Positions 1-9,541 of a DNA stretch of 64,000 bases are shown here, piece after piece (position 1 is the stretch's first letter; each line of letters starts with the position of its first letter). The notes below the pieces were generated by a model. The model was not told the DNA's origin. It saw only the letters and a program-made list of their open reading frames with translations, and did not search any database. The position numbers and the translations under genes are program-made. The DNA comes from CAVVAH01 sp963746175 (GTDB lineage Bacteria > Actinomycetota > Actinomycetes > JACCUZ01): positions 1 through 64,000 of the forward strand of contig CAVVAH010000008.1 in assembly GCA_963746175.1 (NCBI GenBank), written 5' to 3'.

Positions 1-26
1 CATCCTGGCCTAGCCGAGGTCACCCC

Positions 27-35
27 GGGGGGGGG
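27..35. repeat. Run of nine G, possible +1 error in SURF1
   Basis: Nine consecutive G sit just before the only in-frame start of the SURF1 remnant. With eight G the frame is open from position 1, which fits a gene starting left of the window. The insertion is inferred, not shown. Confidence 0.35.
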
Positions 36-46
36 ATCGGGCTAAA

Positions 47-595
47 GTGACTCGGGAGCCCGGTGGTGACCGCACCGGGTACCTCGTCGTCACACCGTTC
101 CGGACCGCCGCGGGGATCCTGCCCGTGGTGCGAGGTTGGTCGCAGGACGCCCGGTCCGCCGCCGAGGAGCCGCCCCTCGGCCGGATCGAGATCACCGGGC
201 TGCTGCAACGCTCCGAGGACGGACCACCGGACGGCGGACCGGTCGACGCCGGTGCGGGGCAGCTGCCGTACGTCGCCACCGTGACCGTCCTCGACGCGCT
301 GCCCTACCCCGCGGCCGAGCTCTACGACGGATACCTGGCGCTGCGCGCGGAGCCGCCCGGTCGCTCGGCCGCGGCGGCGCCGGTGCCGGTCGCCGCCCAG
401 GACGTGTCCTCCGGTGGCGTCGGACGGTGGCGCAACCTGGCGTACGCCCTGCAGTGGTGGCTGTTCGCCGGTGCCGCGGTGTTCTTCTGGTGGGTGGTGC
501 TCAGGCGGGCGGTGCAGGAGCAGCGGGAGCCGTTGCCGGCTCCTCCTGACGACGCAGGTCCGCCGTCACTCGTCGTTCCGCGACGAACGACATGA
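47..595 (+). CDS. SURF1-like cytochrome oxidase assembly protein, 5' end missing
   Basis: SURF1 proteins sit in the cytoplasmic membrane and help assemble haem-copper cytochrome oxidase. The readable 182 residues carry the central family motif around GYLVVTPF (11-18) and VVRGW (27-31), and the C-terminal membrane helix beginning NLAYALQWWLF (130-140). A full protein is normally 240-280 residues with a first membrane helix near the N-terminus, which is absent here. The frame is closed upstream by TAG at 11-13, and the GTG at 47 falls inside the conserved domain, so it is unlikely to be the true start. Removing one G from the nine-G run at 27-35 opens the frame to the window edge. The 3' end overlaps the convergent DUF3817 gene by 95 bases. 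Confidence 0.7.
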   Translation: MTREPGGDRTGYLVVTPFRTAAGILPVVRGWSQDARSAAEEPPLGRIEITGLLQRSEDGPPDGGPVDAGAGQLPYVATVTVLDALPYPAAELYDGYLALRAEPPGRSAAAAPVPVAAQDVSSGGVGRWRNLAYALQWWLFAGAAVFFWWVVLRRAVQEQREPLPAPPDDAGPPSLVVPRRTT

Positions 596-875
596 GCGGG
601 ATCGTCCCGGCGAGCAGCACCAGGACTGTGCGCACCGGCTTCCAACGCAGCCGGTACGCCAGGTGGAAGGCCGCGGCGACGTACAGCACGTAGAGCCAGC
701 CGTGCGCGGTCCAGAGGACGCCGGCGGCCCCTTCGCCGACGTACCAGGGCCAGAAGCTGAGCCCGACGAGGCAGCTCGTCGCCAGGACGACGCCGGTGAC
801 GTAGGCCATCACCCGGTAGCGGACGAGGACGCCCGAGGACGTCGCGGCGGTCGGGCCGGCGGCAGGTGCAGTCAC
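501..875 (-). CDS. DUF3817 small integral membrane protein
   Basis: This 124-residue protein has three hydrophobic segments (about 20-42, 50-72 and 80-99) and the family signature around AHGWLYVLYV (57-66), followed by RWKP. DUF3817 proteins are small inner-membrane proteins of unknown role, sometimes fused or adjacent to transport functions. The GTG at 875 is chosen because the ORF upstream of it is low-complexity Arg/Ser sequence not seen in the family; the ATG at residue 23 would cut the first helix. The Ala/Pro-rich tail (last 15 residues) overlaps the 3' end of the SURF1 gene on the other strand, which is unusual but both C-termini are the least conserved parts. Confidence 0.75.
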   Translation of the reverse strand: MTAPAAGPTAATSSGVLVRYRVMAYVTGVVLATSCLVGLSFWPWYVGEGAAGVLWTAHGWLYVLYVAAAFHLAYRLRWKPVRTVLVLLAGTIPLMSFVAERRVTADLRRQEEPATAPAAPAPPA

Positions 876-978
876 GCCGCCGACCCTACGAGACGCAGAG
901 CGCGTCTCCCGCCGGTGGTCTCGCGTGCCGCCGTTCGTGGTGCCGGCAGAGCGGCCAGGACCAGGACGCCGCTCCGTG

Positions 979-1042
979 GCCGGTTGCCCGCCGTCGGTCC
1001 CTGACGGCAGTCGGCTCGTAGCCGGTTGCCCGCCGTCGGTCC
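979..1042. repeat. 22-bp tandem direct repeat, period 42
   Basis: The 22-mer beginning GCCGGTTGCCCGCC occurs identically at 979-1000 and 1021-1042. A related sequence lies near 9505-9527, in another non-coding stretch of this window. Function unknown. Confidence 0.6.
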
Positions 1043-1069
1043 GGGCCGCATCGCGGACTTGACCGGTCC

Positions 1070-1113
1070 ACAACAGGCGGGTGCCGCCGGCAACAGGTGG
1101 ATACGCCTGTTGT
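1070..1113. repeat. Inverted repeat in intergenic region
   Basis: ACAACAGGCG (1070-1079) is the exact reverse complement of CGCCTGTTGT (1104-1113). A further outer pair, CTTGACCG at 1058-1065 and CGGTCAAG at 1138-1145, flanks it. The gap lies downstream of the phoPR operon and upstream of DUF3817, both on the minus strand, so a terminator or operator role is possible but not shown. Confidence 0.5.
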
Positions 1114-1257
1114 CGGGTGCACTCGCGTCTTCTGGAGCGGTCAAGCCGAGCGGCAGTGACCCATGGCGAGACGCGGGCAGCTTGCGGCGTCCCGTCCTGG
1201 CCGCCCTGACCTCTGCCCAGACGGCGGGTCAGCGGTGCACGCGTCTCCTGCCGGTGG

Positions 1258-1971
1258 TCAGACGCCGTAGGAGCTGCCCTCGGCGGAGCCGCTGGGCGAC
1301 GGGACCGGGGCACCGGGCGGCATGCCGTCACCGTCACCGTCACCGTCGCCGCGGTGGTGGAAGCCGAAGCCGCCGCGGGCCCCGATGCTGTCGAGGTCCA
1401 TGACGTGGGTGGCCGTGAGGGAGCTGCCCTTCTGCTCCGCCATGACGACGACGTTCGCACCGCTCTTGATGCTGCCCAGCCCTTCGCGGAGCGCGCCGAC
1501 GCCGGTGTCGGCGGGCACGTCGTAGGTCTGGGTGAAGCCGTCGTCGCTCTTCACCGTGATCGTGTCCGAGCCCACCTTGCTGGCCGTTCCGCGTTGCACC
1601 ACGACGGTCCGGTAGCCGCCGTTGCCGTCCGGCACGACGAGCTCGCCGTGGATCGCGCCGCCCATGCCGAGCAGGCCCGGTCCGCCCCGGAAGCCGTGCC
1701 GCTCGAGGCCGCCCTTGTCGTCGGTGCCTGCCGACGGCGACGAGGTGGCCGCGGCCAGGGCCGCCTGCTCGCCGCCGCCGTCGCGGGCCAGCGCCACGCC
1801 GGTGACGCCGGCAGCAGCCAGGCCGAGCACGGCCAGAGCCGCGGTGACCACGCGACGCCGACCGGACGGACGCGGTCCGGCGTGCGAGTCGAGCGCGTCG
1901 GGGGGGCCGAAGAGCACGGTCGTGTCGTCGGCGTCAGGACGCGACGCGGGGGGCGGCTCGGGGAAGGACAC
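1258..1971 (-). CDS. Membrane-anchored extracytoplasmic protein, DUF5666-like
   Basis: A 237-residue protein with a Pro/Asp-rich cytoplasmic start, one membrane helix (about 41-62, after GRRR), and an exported domain with TASKVGSDTITVKSDDG, a pattern of small beta-strand repeats resembling DUF5666. The C-terminus is low complexity, with HH and a GD repeat (about 205-216) encoded by a short CCGTCA microsatellite. It starts 15 bases after the phoR-type kinase stop, so it is almost certainly the third gene of that operon and may be an envelope sensor or effector of the system. Function is not recognised; the partner role is inference from spacing. Confidence 0.75.
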   Translation of the reverse strand: MSFPEPPPASRPDADDTTVLFGPPDALDSHAGPRPSGRRRVVTAALAVLGLAAAGVTGVALARDGGGEQAALAAATSSPSAGTDDKGGLERHGFRGGPGLLGMGGAIHGELVVPDGNGGYRTVVVQRGTASKVGSDTITVKSDDGFTQTYDVPADTGVGALREGLGSIKSGANVVVMAEQKGSSLTATHVMDLDSIGARGGFGFHHRGDGDGDGDGMPPGAPVPSPSGSAEGSSYGV

Positions 1972-1986
1972 CGGGGGCTCCTCGGC

Positions 1987-4260
<2,274 letters not shown>

Positions 4261-4327
4261 GGGTCGTCCCTCTGTCGTCGTCGCGCTCATGGCGCGATCG
4301 TCGGCGAGCGGGCTGGCGGGCACCTGC

Positions 4328-4333
4328 ACACTA
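4328..4333 (-). promoter_or_regulatory. Candidate -10 of the phoPR operon
   Basis: TAGTGT on the minus strand, directly downstream of the PhoP-like box. It would place the transcript start near 4321, leaving about 60 bases of leader to the GTG at 4260. Inferred from position and the TANNNT form only. Confidence 0.4.
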
Positions 4334-4351
4334 CCTGTGAGGTCGCTGTGA
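4334..4351 (-). promoter_or_regulatory. PhoP-box-like direct repeat upstream of phoP
   Basis: On the minus strand this reads TCACAGC, four bases, TCACAGG. The M. tuberculosis PhoP site is two TCACAGC heptamers separated by four bases, so this is a one-mismatch match with the right 11-bp period. It lies 74 bases before the GTG start and immediately upstream of a -10-like TAGTGT (4333-4328), a position suited to autoregulation. Confidence 0.65.
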
Positions 4352-4417
4352 GCGGCCGAGGGAGCCGAGCGGGCGCGCGGCCCGGGTTGTGTCCCGGGTG
4401 CGCGGCACGCTCCCGGG

Positions 4418-4711
4418 ATGACCCACGACACGCACGACCCCGTCCTCGACCTCGTCCGCGGCCACCTGGACGACACTCTCGCCGACGACGGAGCCCGGGC
4501 CGGGCGCGAGCAGGCCCTGGCCGAGATCCAGCGGCATCCCGCCGTGCTCCTCGACACCGCCCTGCAGCTGGCCGAGCTGTGTGCGGCACTCGCCGACGCC
4601 GCCGGCGACCGGCTGGGCCGCAGCCCGGCCGAGCTCGTCGAGACCTACCGCGGGCTGCTCCGGATGGTGGCGAACGATCGCCCGACCCTGCGGATGGTCG
4701 ACGCCTCGTGA
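4418..4711 (+). CDS. Small acidic hypothetical protein
   Basis: A 97-residue, mostly helical, acidic soluble protein, with His/Asp at the start (MTHDTHD) and no signal peptide or membrane segment. It is divergent from phoPR across about 157 bases and ends 68 bases before the aldo/keto reductase gene on the same strand. I do not recognise a family. Codon use is typical of the window (G/C in nearly every third position), which supports it being real. Confidence 0.6.
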   Translation: MTHDTHDPVLDLVRGHLDDTLADDGARAGREQALAEIQRHPAVLLDTALQLAELCAALADAAGDRLGRSPAELVETYRGLLRMVANDRPTLRMVDAS

Positions 4712-4779
4712 CCGGACCCACACCAGGACGGCACGCTCTCCGCGGTGCGATCGCCGACCCGGGCGGGTAGGCAGGAGTC

Positions 4780-5790
4780 ATGACAGATGCTCCCGCAGTG
4801 ACCCAGACCCGCACGCTCGGCTCCGGCGTGGCCGCCCTCGAGGTGTCCGCCCTCGGGCTCGGCTGCATGGGGATGTCCGAGTTCTACGGCACGGGCGACG
4901 AGGCAGAGTCCATCGCCACGATCCACCGCGCCCTCGACCTCGGCGTGACCTTCCTCGACACCGCCGACATGTACGGGCCGTTCACCAACGAGAAGCTCGT
5001 CGGCAAGGCCATCAACGGGCGGCGCGACGAGGTGGTGCTGGCCACGAAGTTCGGCAACGAGCGCGCCGAGGACGGCAGCCGGATCGGCATCAACGGCAGC
5101 CCCGACTACGTCCGCACGGCGATCGACGCCTCGCTCCAGCGGCTCGGCGTCGACCACGTCGACCTCTACTACCAGCACCGGGTCGACCGCTCGGTGCCGA
5201 TCGAGGAGACCTGGGGCGCTCTCGCCGAGGTGGTCCGGGCCGGCAAGGTCCGGCGCGTCGGCATCTCCGAGGCCGCCCCCGACACGATCCGCCGGGCGCA
5301 CGCCGTGCACCCCGTGACCGCGTTGCAGACCGAGTGGTCGCTCTGGACCCGCGACGTCGAGCACGACGGCGTCCTCGCCGCGGTGCGCGAGCTCGGGATC
5401 GGCTTCGTCGCCTACTCCCCCCTCGGTCGCGGCTTCCTCTCCGGCCAGATCCGCAGTGTCGACGACCTCGCCGACGACGACTTCCGCAAGCACCACCCGC
5501 GGTTCCAGGGCGACAACTTCGCCAGGAACCTCGAGCTGGTCGACAAGGTCCGAGAGATCGCGGACGAGAAGGGCGTGACGGCGAGCCAGCTGGCGCTGGC
5601 GTGGGTGCTCGCGCAGGGCGACGACGTGGTCCCGATCCCCGGGACCAAGCGGGTGGTTTACCTCGAGGAGAACGCCGCGGCGGCTCAGGTCGAGCTGACC
5701 GACAAGGACCTGGCCCGGCTCGACGAGGTGGCCCCGCAGGGCGCGGCGGTCGGCGACCGCTACGCCGACATGTCCTCCGTGCGGGCCTGA
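4780..5790 (+). CDS. Aldo/keto reductase
   Basis: NADPH-dependent carbonyl reductase of the TIM-barrel AKR superfamily, 336 residues (usual length 310-340). The catalytic tetrad is in place: D60 and Y65 in DTADMY, K90 in ATKFGN and H133 in YYQHRVD. The GLGCMGMSEFYG start and the ending PIPGTKR are typical of the YajO/AKR13-like group that acts on small aldehydes and ketones. The substrate is unknown. The ATG at 4780 follows CAGGAG at suitable spacing. The 3' end overlaps the convergent ApbE gene by 31 bases. Confidence 0.92.
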   Translation: MTDAPAVTQTRTLGSGVAALEVSALGLGCMGMSEFYGTGDEAESIATIHRALDLGVTFLDTADMYGPFTNEKLVGKAINGRRDEVVLATKFGNERAEDGSRIGINGSPDYVRTAIDASLQRLGVDHVDLYYQHRVDRSVPIEETWGALAEVVRAGKVRRVGISEAAPDTIRRAHAVHPVTALQTEWSLWTRDVEHDGVLAAVRELGIGFVAYSPLGRGFLSGQIRSVDDLADDDFRKHHPRFQGDNFARNLELVDKVREIADEKGVTASQLALAWVLAQGDDVVPIPGTKRVVYLEENAAAAQVELTDKDLARLDEVAPQGAAVGDRYADMSSVRA

Positions 5791-6587
5791 GCCGCCCGCA
5801 GGCCGGTCGTCGTCCGGACCCCGTGCCGGTCGACGACCAGCGCCTCGTAGCCCGCGACGGTCTCGACCAGGTCGAGGCCGTCGCGGCCGAGGACGAAGGC
5901 CGCCGTCGCCAGCGCGTCGGCCCAGAGCAGGGACGAGCCGACGACCGAGACCGACAGCACCTCGTCGGCGGCGCGGCCGGAGCGGGGGTCGACGAGGTGC
6001 GGGCCGCGGTGCGCCGTGCCGGACGTCGCCACGCCACCGCCGACGATCGGCACCACGGCGAGCACCCGGGACAGGTCTCGCGGGTCCTCGACGCCGATCC
6101 GCCACGGCCGCGCGTCCCGGCCCGGCCGGACCGCGATGTCGCCGCCGGCGTTGACGGAGACGTCGCACTCCAGGCCGGCCGCGAGGTGGTCGGCGGCGCG
6201 CTGGACCGCCCAGCCCTTGACCAGCCCGGTGGGGTCGAACCGGAGCCGGCCGGCGTCGTCGGTCCGCCACGCGTCGAACGCGCCGCCGGTCAGCGCCCGT
6301 GCGGTGTCGCACAGCGCCGCGACCTCGCCGACGAGAGGGTGCGCCGCGCCGACCGTGAGCTCGCCCCGGTCGATCCGGCTCACGTCACTGCCCTCCCGGT
6401 ACGGCGAGAACAGCACGTCGACGGCCCGCAGCTCGTCGTACGCCGCGCTCACCCGCGCCTCGGCCGCGGCCGACCGCACGCCGGGGCCGCGGAGGTGGAC
6501 GCTCACCGGCATCCCCATCACCTGGTCGACCCAGGCGCGGCGGTCGGGCACGGCGGCGAGGACCGGGACGGTCGCCGCGGTGCTCAC
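5760..6587 (-). CDS. apbE: FAD:protein FMN transferase (ApbE)
   Basis: ApbE covalently attaches FMN to a threonine of a partner protein using FAD and Mg2+. The 275 residues carry the N-terminal MGMPVSVHL, the FDPTGLVKGWAVQ motif (118-128), VNAGGDIAV (145-153) and the metal-binding end TSGTAHRGPHLVDPRSG (188-204). No lipobox is visible, so it may act from the cytoplasm or be exported another way. Its GTG start overlaps the stop of the FMN-binding gene (GTGA at 6587-6584), which makes that protein the obvious target. This is the last gene of a three-gene flavin electron-transfer operon. Confidence 0.92.
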   Translation of the reverse strand: MSTAATVPVLAAVPDRRAWVDQVMGMPVSVHLRGPGVRSAAAEARVSAAYDELRAVDVLFSPYREGSDVSRIDRGELTVGAAHPLVGEVAALCDTARALTGGAFDAWRTDDAGRLRFDPTGLVKGWAVQRAADHLAAGLECDVSVNAGGDIAVRPGRDARPWRIGVEDPRDLSRVLAVVPIVGGGVATSGTAHRGPHLVDPRSGRAADEVLSVSVVGSSLLWADALATAAFVLGRDGLDLVETVAGYEALVVDRHGVRTTTGLRAAQARTEDMSA

Positions 6588-7063
6588 AGGTTGGCCTTGT
6601 CGATCGCCGACTGCAGCGACTGGACGTAGCCGTCGCTGGTGACGGTGGCGCCGCTCACGAGGTCGATGTCCGCGCCCTGCGCCGCGATCGCCTCCTGGGC
6701 CAGGACCGGCAGGGCGTAGGAGTTGATCTCCTGGTCGCGGCCGTTCCCGTTCGGGTACTGCACCGCGTCGACGGCGGTGATCCGCCCCGACGCGACGGTG
6801 ATCTGGACCTGCACCGGACCCCACCGGGTCTGCGCGGTGTCCCCGGTGACCGTGCCGGACGAACCCGAGGACCCTGAGGACCCCGCCGAGCTGCTCGAGC
6901 CGGACCCGTCGGTGGTGGCGCCGCCGCTGCCGGTGGTCGTCGAGGTCCCGGCACCGACCGGGTCGAGCGCGACGGAGCCGCCGGCGCCCAGCGAGGTGTG
7001 GTAGCCGAACAGCATGATCAGGCCGGAGACGGTGCCCATGACGGCGACCACGATCTTGCGCAC
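6584..7063 (-). CDS. Extracytoplasmic FMN-binding protein with ApbE target site
   Basis: A 159-residue protein with an N-terminal membrane anchor or signal (2-20), a long Gly/Ser/Thr linker (about 33-75) and an FMN_bind domain. Near the end is DLVSGATVTS; T140 of the SGAT motif is the residue that ApbE enzymes flavinylate. It lies between a ferric-reductase-like oxidoreductase (30 bases upstream) and ApbE (4-base overlap), so it is very likely the exported electron acceptor of this system. The low-complexity linker may let the flavin domain reach across the cell wall zone. Confidence 0.9.
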   Translation of the reverse strand: MRKIVVAVMGTVSGLIMLFGYHTSLGAGGSVALDPVGAGTSTTTGSGGATTDGSGSSSSAGSSGSSGSSGTVTGDTAQTRWGPVQVQITVASGRITAVDAVQYPNGNGRDQEINSYALPVLAQEAIAAQGADIDLVSGATVTSDGYVQSLQSAIDKANL

Positions 7064-7093
7064 GACGGTTCCTTCCAGGGGTGTGACGGGCGG

Positions 7094-8503
7094 TCAGTAG
7101 GTGAAGCGCTCGAGGTGGACCTGGGCCTGGGGGACCCCGGCAGCCGCGAGGGCGGCGATCGCGGCGTCGGCCCAGGCGTCCGGGCCGCACACGAACACGT
7201 CGTTCTCGGCGATGTCCGGGACGAGGTGGTGCAGCGCGGCGGCGTCGTCGACGTGGGACCAGGACTCGGGCAGCCACGACGTGTCCGAGGCGCGCGCGGC
7301 CGAGCAGATAGGCCACCCGGTGGCCCCGTGCCGCGGCCAGCGCGTCGAGCTCGGCGTGCAGGACGAGCTCGGACTCGTCCCGGGCGCGGTACAGCAGGGT
7401 GGCACCTGGCGGGCAGCTCCTCCAGCAGGGCCCGCAGCGGCGTGATGCCGATGCCGGCGGCCATCAGGGTGGCGGCCGGCCGGGTGCGCCGGTCGGAGGT
7501 GAGGGCGCCGTACGGACCCTCCAGGAGCACCCTGGTGCCCGGCCGGATGTCGGCCAGCGACCTGCTGCCGTCGCCGAGATCCTTCACCGTGATGCGCAGC
7601 ATCGACCGGTGCGGCCGGGCCGACAGCGAGTAGGGGTGACCCCGGCTCCAGCCGGGACCGTCCAGGAACCGCCAGACGAAGAACTGTCCGGCGCGCGCGG
7701 GCAGCCGGTGCAGGTCCCGCCCGCTCAGGTGCAGGCTCACCACGCCGGGCGCTTCGCGGACCACGCGGGAGACGACGACCCGGTGCCGCAGGGTGCGAAC
7801 GAGCGGGACCCCGAGCCGGTAGACGAGGACGCCGACCAGCGCGACGCCGTAGAGCGTCCACCAGTACGCTCGGGCCCACGGCGTGGAGACGAAGTCGGTC
7901 CCGGTCCAGATCTGGTGCGGCAGCGCGAGCCCGACGCCCAGGTAGGCGTACAGGTGCAGCAGGTGCCACGACTCGTAGCGCAGCGCGCGGCGGGCCATCC
8001 GGATCGACGTGACGACGACCATGACCAGGAGCAGGGTCCCTGCCGTGGCCAGCAGCATGCCCGGGATAGGTCCAGACCAGCGACCACAGCTCCGGCAGGA
8101 ACCCGGTGTGCGCGGTGCCGGCATACCCCAGCGTGACGAGAACGACGTGCGCCAGCATCAGGTGGAACGACGTGAAGCCGAGCAGCCGGTGCCAGCGGGC
8201 CAGCCGGTCCTGCCCGAAGGCCTGCTCGGCCCACGGGATCCGGGCCATCGCGAGCACCTGGACCAGCAGCAGGTCGGACGCGACCAGCCCGGTGACCCTG
8301 CCGAGCGAGGTGAGCGTCAACGCGCCGCTGCCGAACAGGTCCTGACCGCCGCGGCCGGCCAGCCACAGCGCCACCGCCGCCACGACGGAGAGACCGACCA
8401 GCGCCAGCACCACGTCACCCCGCGCGCCGCGGACGTCACGGGTCACCGGGGTCGGGCGCTCAGCAACGGGCCGTCCGGCGGCGGTCGGGAGCATCGCGGT
8501 CAT
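7094..8503 (-). pseudogene. Ferric-reductase-like transmembrane NAD(P)H oxidoreductase, three +1 frameshifts
   Basis: Expected about 468 residues: a ferric-reductase-type membrane domain (haem-binding, with WHRLLGF, HLMLAHV, SWHLLHLYAYLG), then an FAD domain (HPYSLSARP) and an NAD(P) domain (AAGIGITPLRALLEEL, VFVCGPD). The reading frame changes near 8064, 7405 and 7296; each time, deleting one base restores continuous family sequence (YPGMLLATAG; ELPAGATLLYRAR; GRRASDTSW type joins). The protein would move electrons from cytoplasmic NAD(P)H through haem to the exported FMN protein encoded 30 bases downstream. Because both partners are intact and all three faults are single-base insertions, sequence error is more likely than decay. 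The start is taken as ATG 8503; ATG 8494 and 8515 are alternatives. Confidence 0.8.
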
Positions 8504-8633
8504 GGCAGCGAGCATCGGGCCGGTCCCTGGGAGAACCCTGTGTGGTCGCTGCGCCGGTCCCACCAGTACGGCAGACGGTCGGGCCGGGTGGTGGACGCCT
8601 GAGCCCCAGAACCCCGTACCCGGGAACGACGAA

Positions 8634-8662
8634 AGCCCCTCCATGCATGAGATGGAGGGGCT
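8634..8662 (-). terminator. Strong hairpin, terminator-like, upstream of the reductase gene
   Basis: AGCCCCTCCAT (8634-8644) pairs perfectly with ATGGAGGGGCT (8652-8662) around a 7-base loop. On the minus strand it is followed by TTTC. No gene ends just before it on either strand; on the minus strand it sits between the hairpin array and the reductase start at 8503, so it could end or attenuate a transcript coming through the array. Confidence 0.5.
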
Positions 8663-8738
8663 CCGCCGGCCCGACGTGCCCTGCCGCCACCGAGGTGACC
8701 GCCGGCCTTCGCCGAGCTGCCCCGCGTCGTCACGAGCT

Positions 8739-9173
8739 CCGATTGCTCGGCGCCCGCAGTCGCGGAACGGGTGCTCCTCGTGGCCTGCGGTCCCGATCGC
8801 TCGGGTCCGCCGCCTGCGCGGAGCGCGCTCCTCGTGGCCTGCGGTCCCGATCGCTCGGGTCCGCCGCCTGCGCGAAGCGGTGCTCCCGGTGGGTGACCGT
8901 GCCCGATCGCTCGGGCCCGGCACCTCCGTGGAGCTGCCCCACCCGGCCCTCCGCTCCCGATCGCTCGGGCTCGGCACCTGGGTGGGACGTGTCCCGCCTG
9001 GCCCTCCGCTCCCGATCGCTCGGGCTCGGCACCTGGGTGGAACCGTGTCCCGCCGGCTCTGCCCTGATCGCTCAGGGCCCGCCAGCGCGGGACTGCCCCG
9101 CCTCGTCGTGCCCTGATCGCTCAGGACCCGCCGTCGCGGAGCGGGTCACCGAGGCGGTGCCGACGATCGCTCG
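8739..9173 (-). repeat. Array of nine hairpins at 49-56 bp spacing, possible structured RNA
   Basis: Nine copies of a short palindrome lie at 8739, 8792, 8846, 8901, 8956, 9011, 9061, 9112 and 9164. Most read CCCGA-TCGC-TCGGG on the plus strand. In copies 7 and 8 both arms change together to CCTGA/TCAGG. On the minus strand the loop is GCGA, or GCAA in copy 1; both fit the GNRA class. Below a mismatch (often G.A) most copies have a second short stem, for example GCGG/CCGC in copies 2 and 3. Units 8771-8824 and 8825-8878 are near-identical 54-mers, as are 8944-8997 and 8998-9052. Spacings are not multiples of three, so the array is not coding. Confidence 0.75.
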
Positions 9174-9359
9174 CCTGTCCATACCTCGGAACCCATCTCC
9201 GGTACCCGTGAACCCGAGGTGAGCCGCGGTCTCCCGCTGCCCTCCTCGTCCAGGAGGTCGCCCTCCCGGCCGGTCCCCGTTCCCGGTGACAGGGAGATTT
9301 CTACTGGCCGTCCGGCAAGAGCCACAAGGGGTTTCCCGAAGGTTTTTCGACGATCTCAG

Positions 9360-9446
9360 GCGTCCACAGGACAGTCCACAGCTGTGGGTGGAGTTGTCCC
9401 CCGACAGCTCCGGTTGTCCACCGCGTCGTCCACCGGTCCATCCACA
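9360..9446. other. Cluster of DnaA-box-like 9-mers in non-coding DNA
   Basis: Within 87 bases there are GCGTCCACA (9360), CAGTCCACA (9372), TTGTCCACC (9414), TCGTCCACC (9426) and CCATCCACA (9438), plus TTGTCCCCC. Each is one or two changes from the high-GC actinobacterial DnaA box TTGTCCACA. No dnaA, dnaN or gyrase gene is nearby, so an origin is unlikely; a DnaA-titrating or regulatory site is possible. Chance enrichment of GTCCAC in GC-rich DNA cannot be excluded. Confidence 0.35.
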
Positions 9447-9541
9447 GGAGGCGCCCGGCATGTCCAGCATCCGGACACGGTGCAGGACCCGGCGGGGGCC
9501 TCCGGTGCCCGGTTGCCGCCGGTCGGTCCGGGCGGGTGGGG

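Larger units (their letters stand above)
901..1259. repeat. Intergenic 20-bp direct repeat pair (901-920 and 1240-1259)
   Basis: The 20-mer at 901-920 recurs at 1240-1259 with one difference (CTCCC versus CTCCT). The copies bracket most of the 382-base gap between DUF3817 and the DUF5666-like gene. No coding frame with family similarity was seen in between. The arrangement could be a decayed small element or simply duplicated intergenic sequence. Confidence 0.5.

Noticed and set aside
8541..8662. tRNA or other known RNA gene before the strong hairpin at 8634
   Set aside because: I looked for a cloverleaf and TTCRANNY arm on both strands and found none.
8739..9173. CRISPR array
   Set aside because: The shared part is only about 14-24 bases, the intervening parts resemble one another instead of being unique, and no cas gene is in the window.
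8502..9222. Open frames on both strands across the hairpin array, with an 18-residue repeat
   Set aside because: The repeat spacing is 54, 54, 56, 54, 55, 52, 49 and 50 bases, so the frame shifts between units. The proteins are Arg/Ser/Pro-rich and match no family.
9360..9446. Chromosome origin
   Set aside because: DnaA-like boxes are imperfect, there is no AT-rich unwinding region, and dnaA, dnaN, recF and gyrB are absent.
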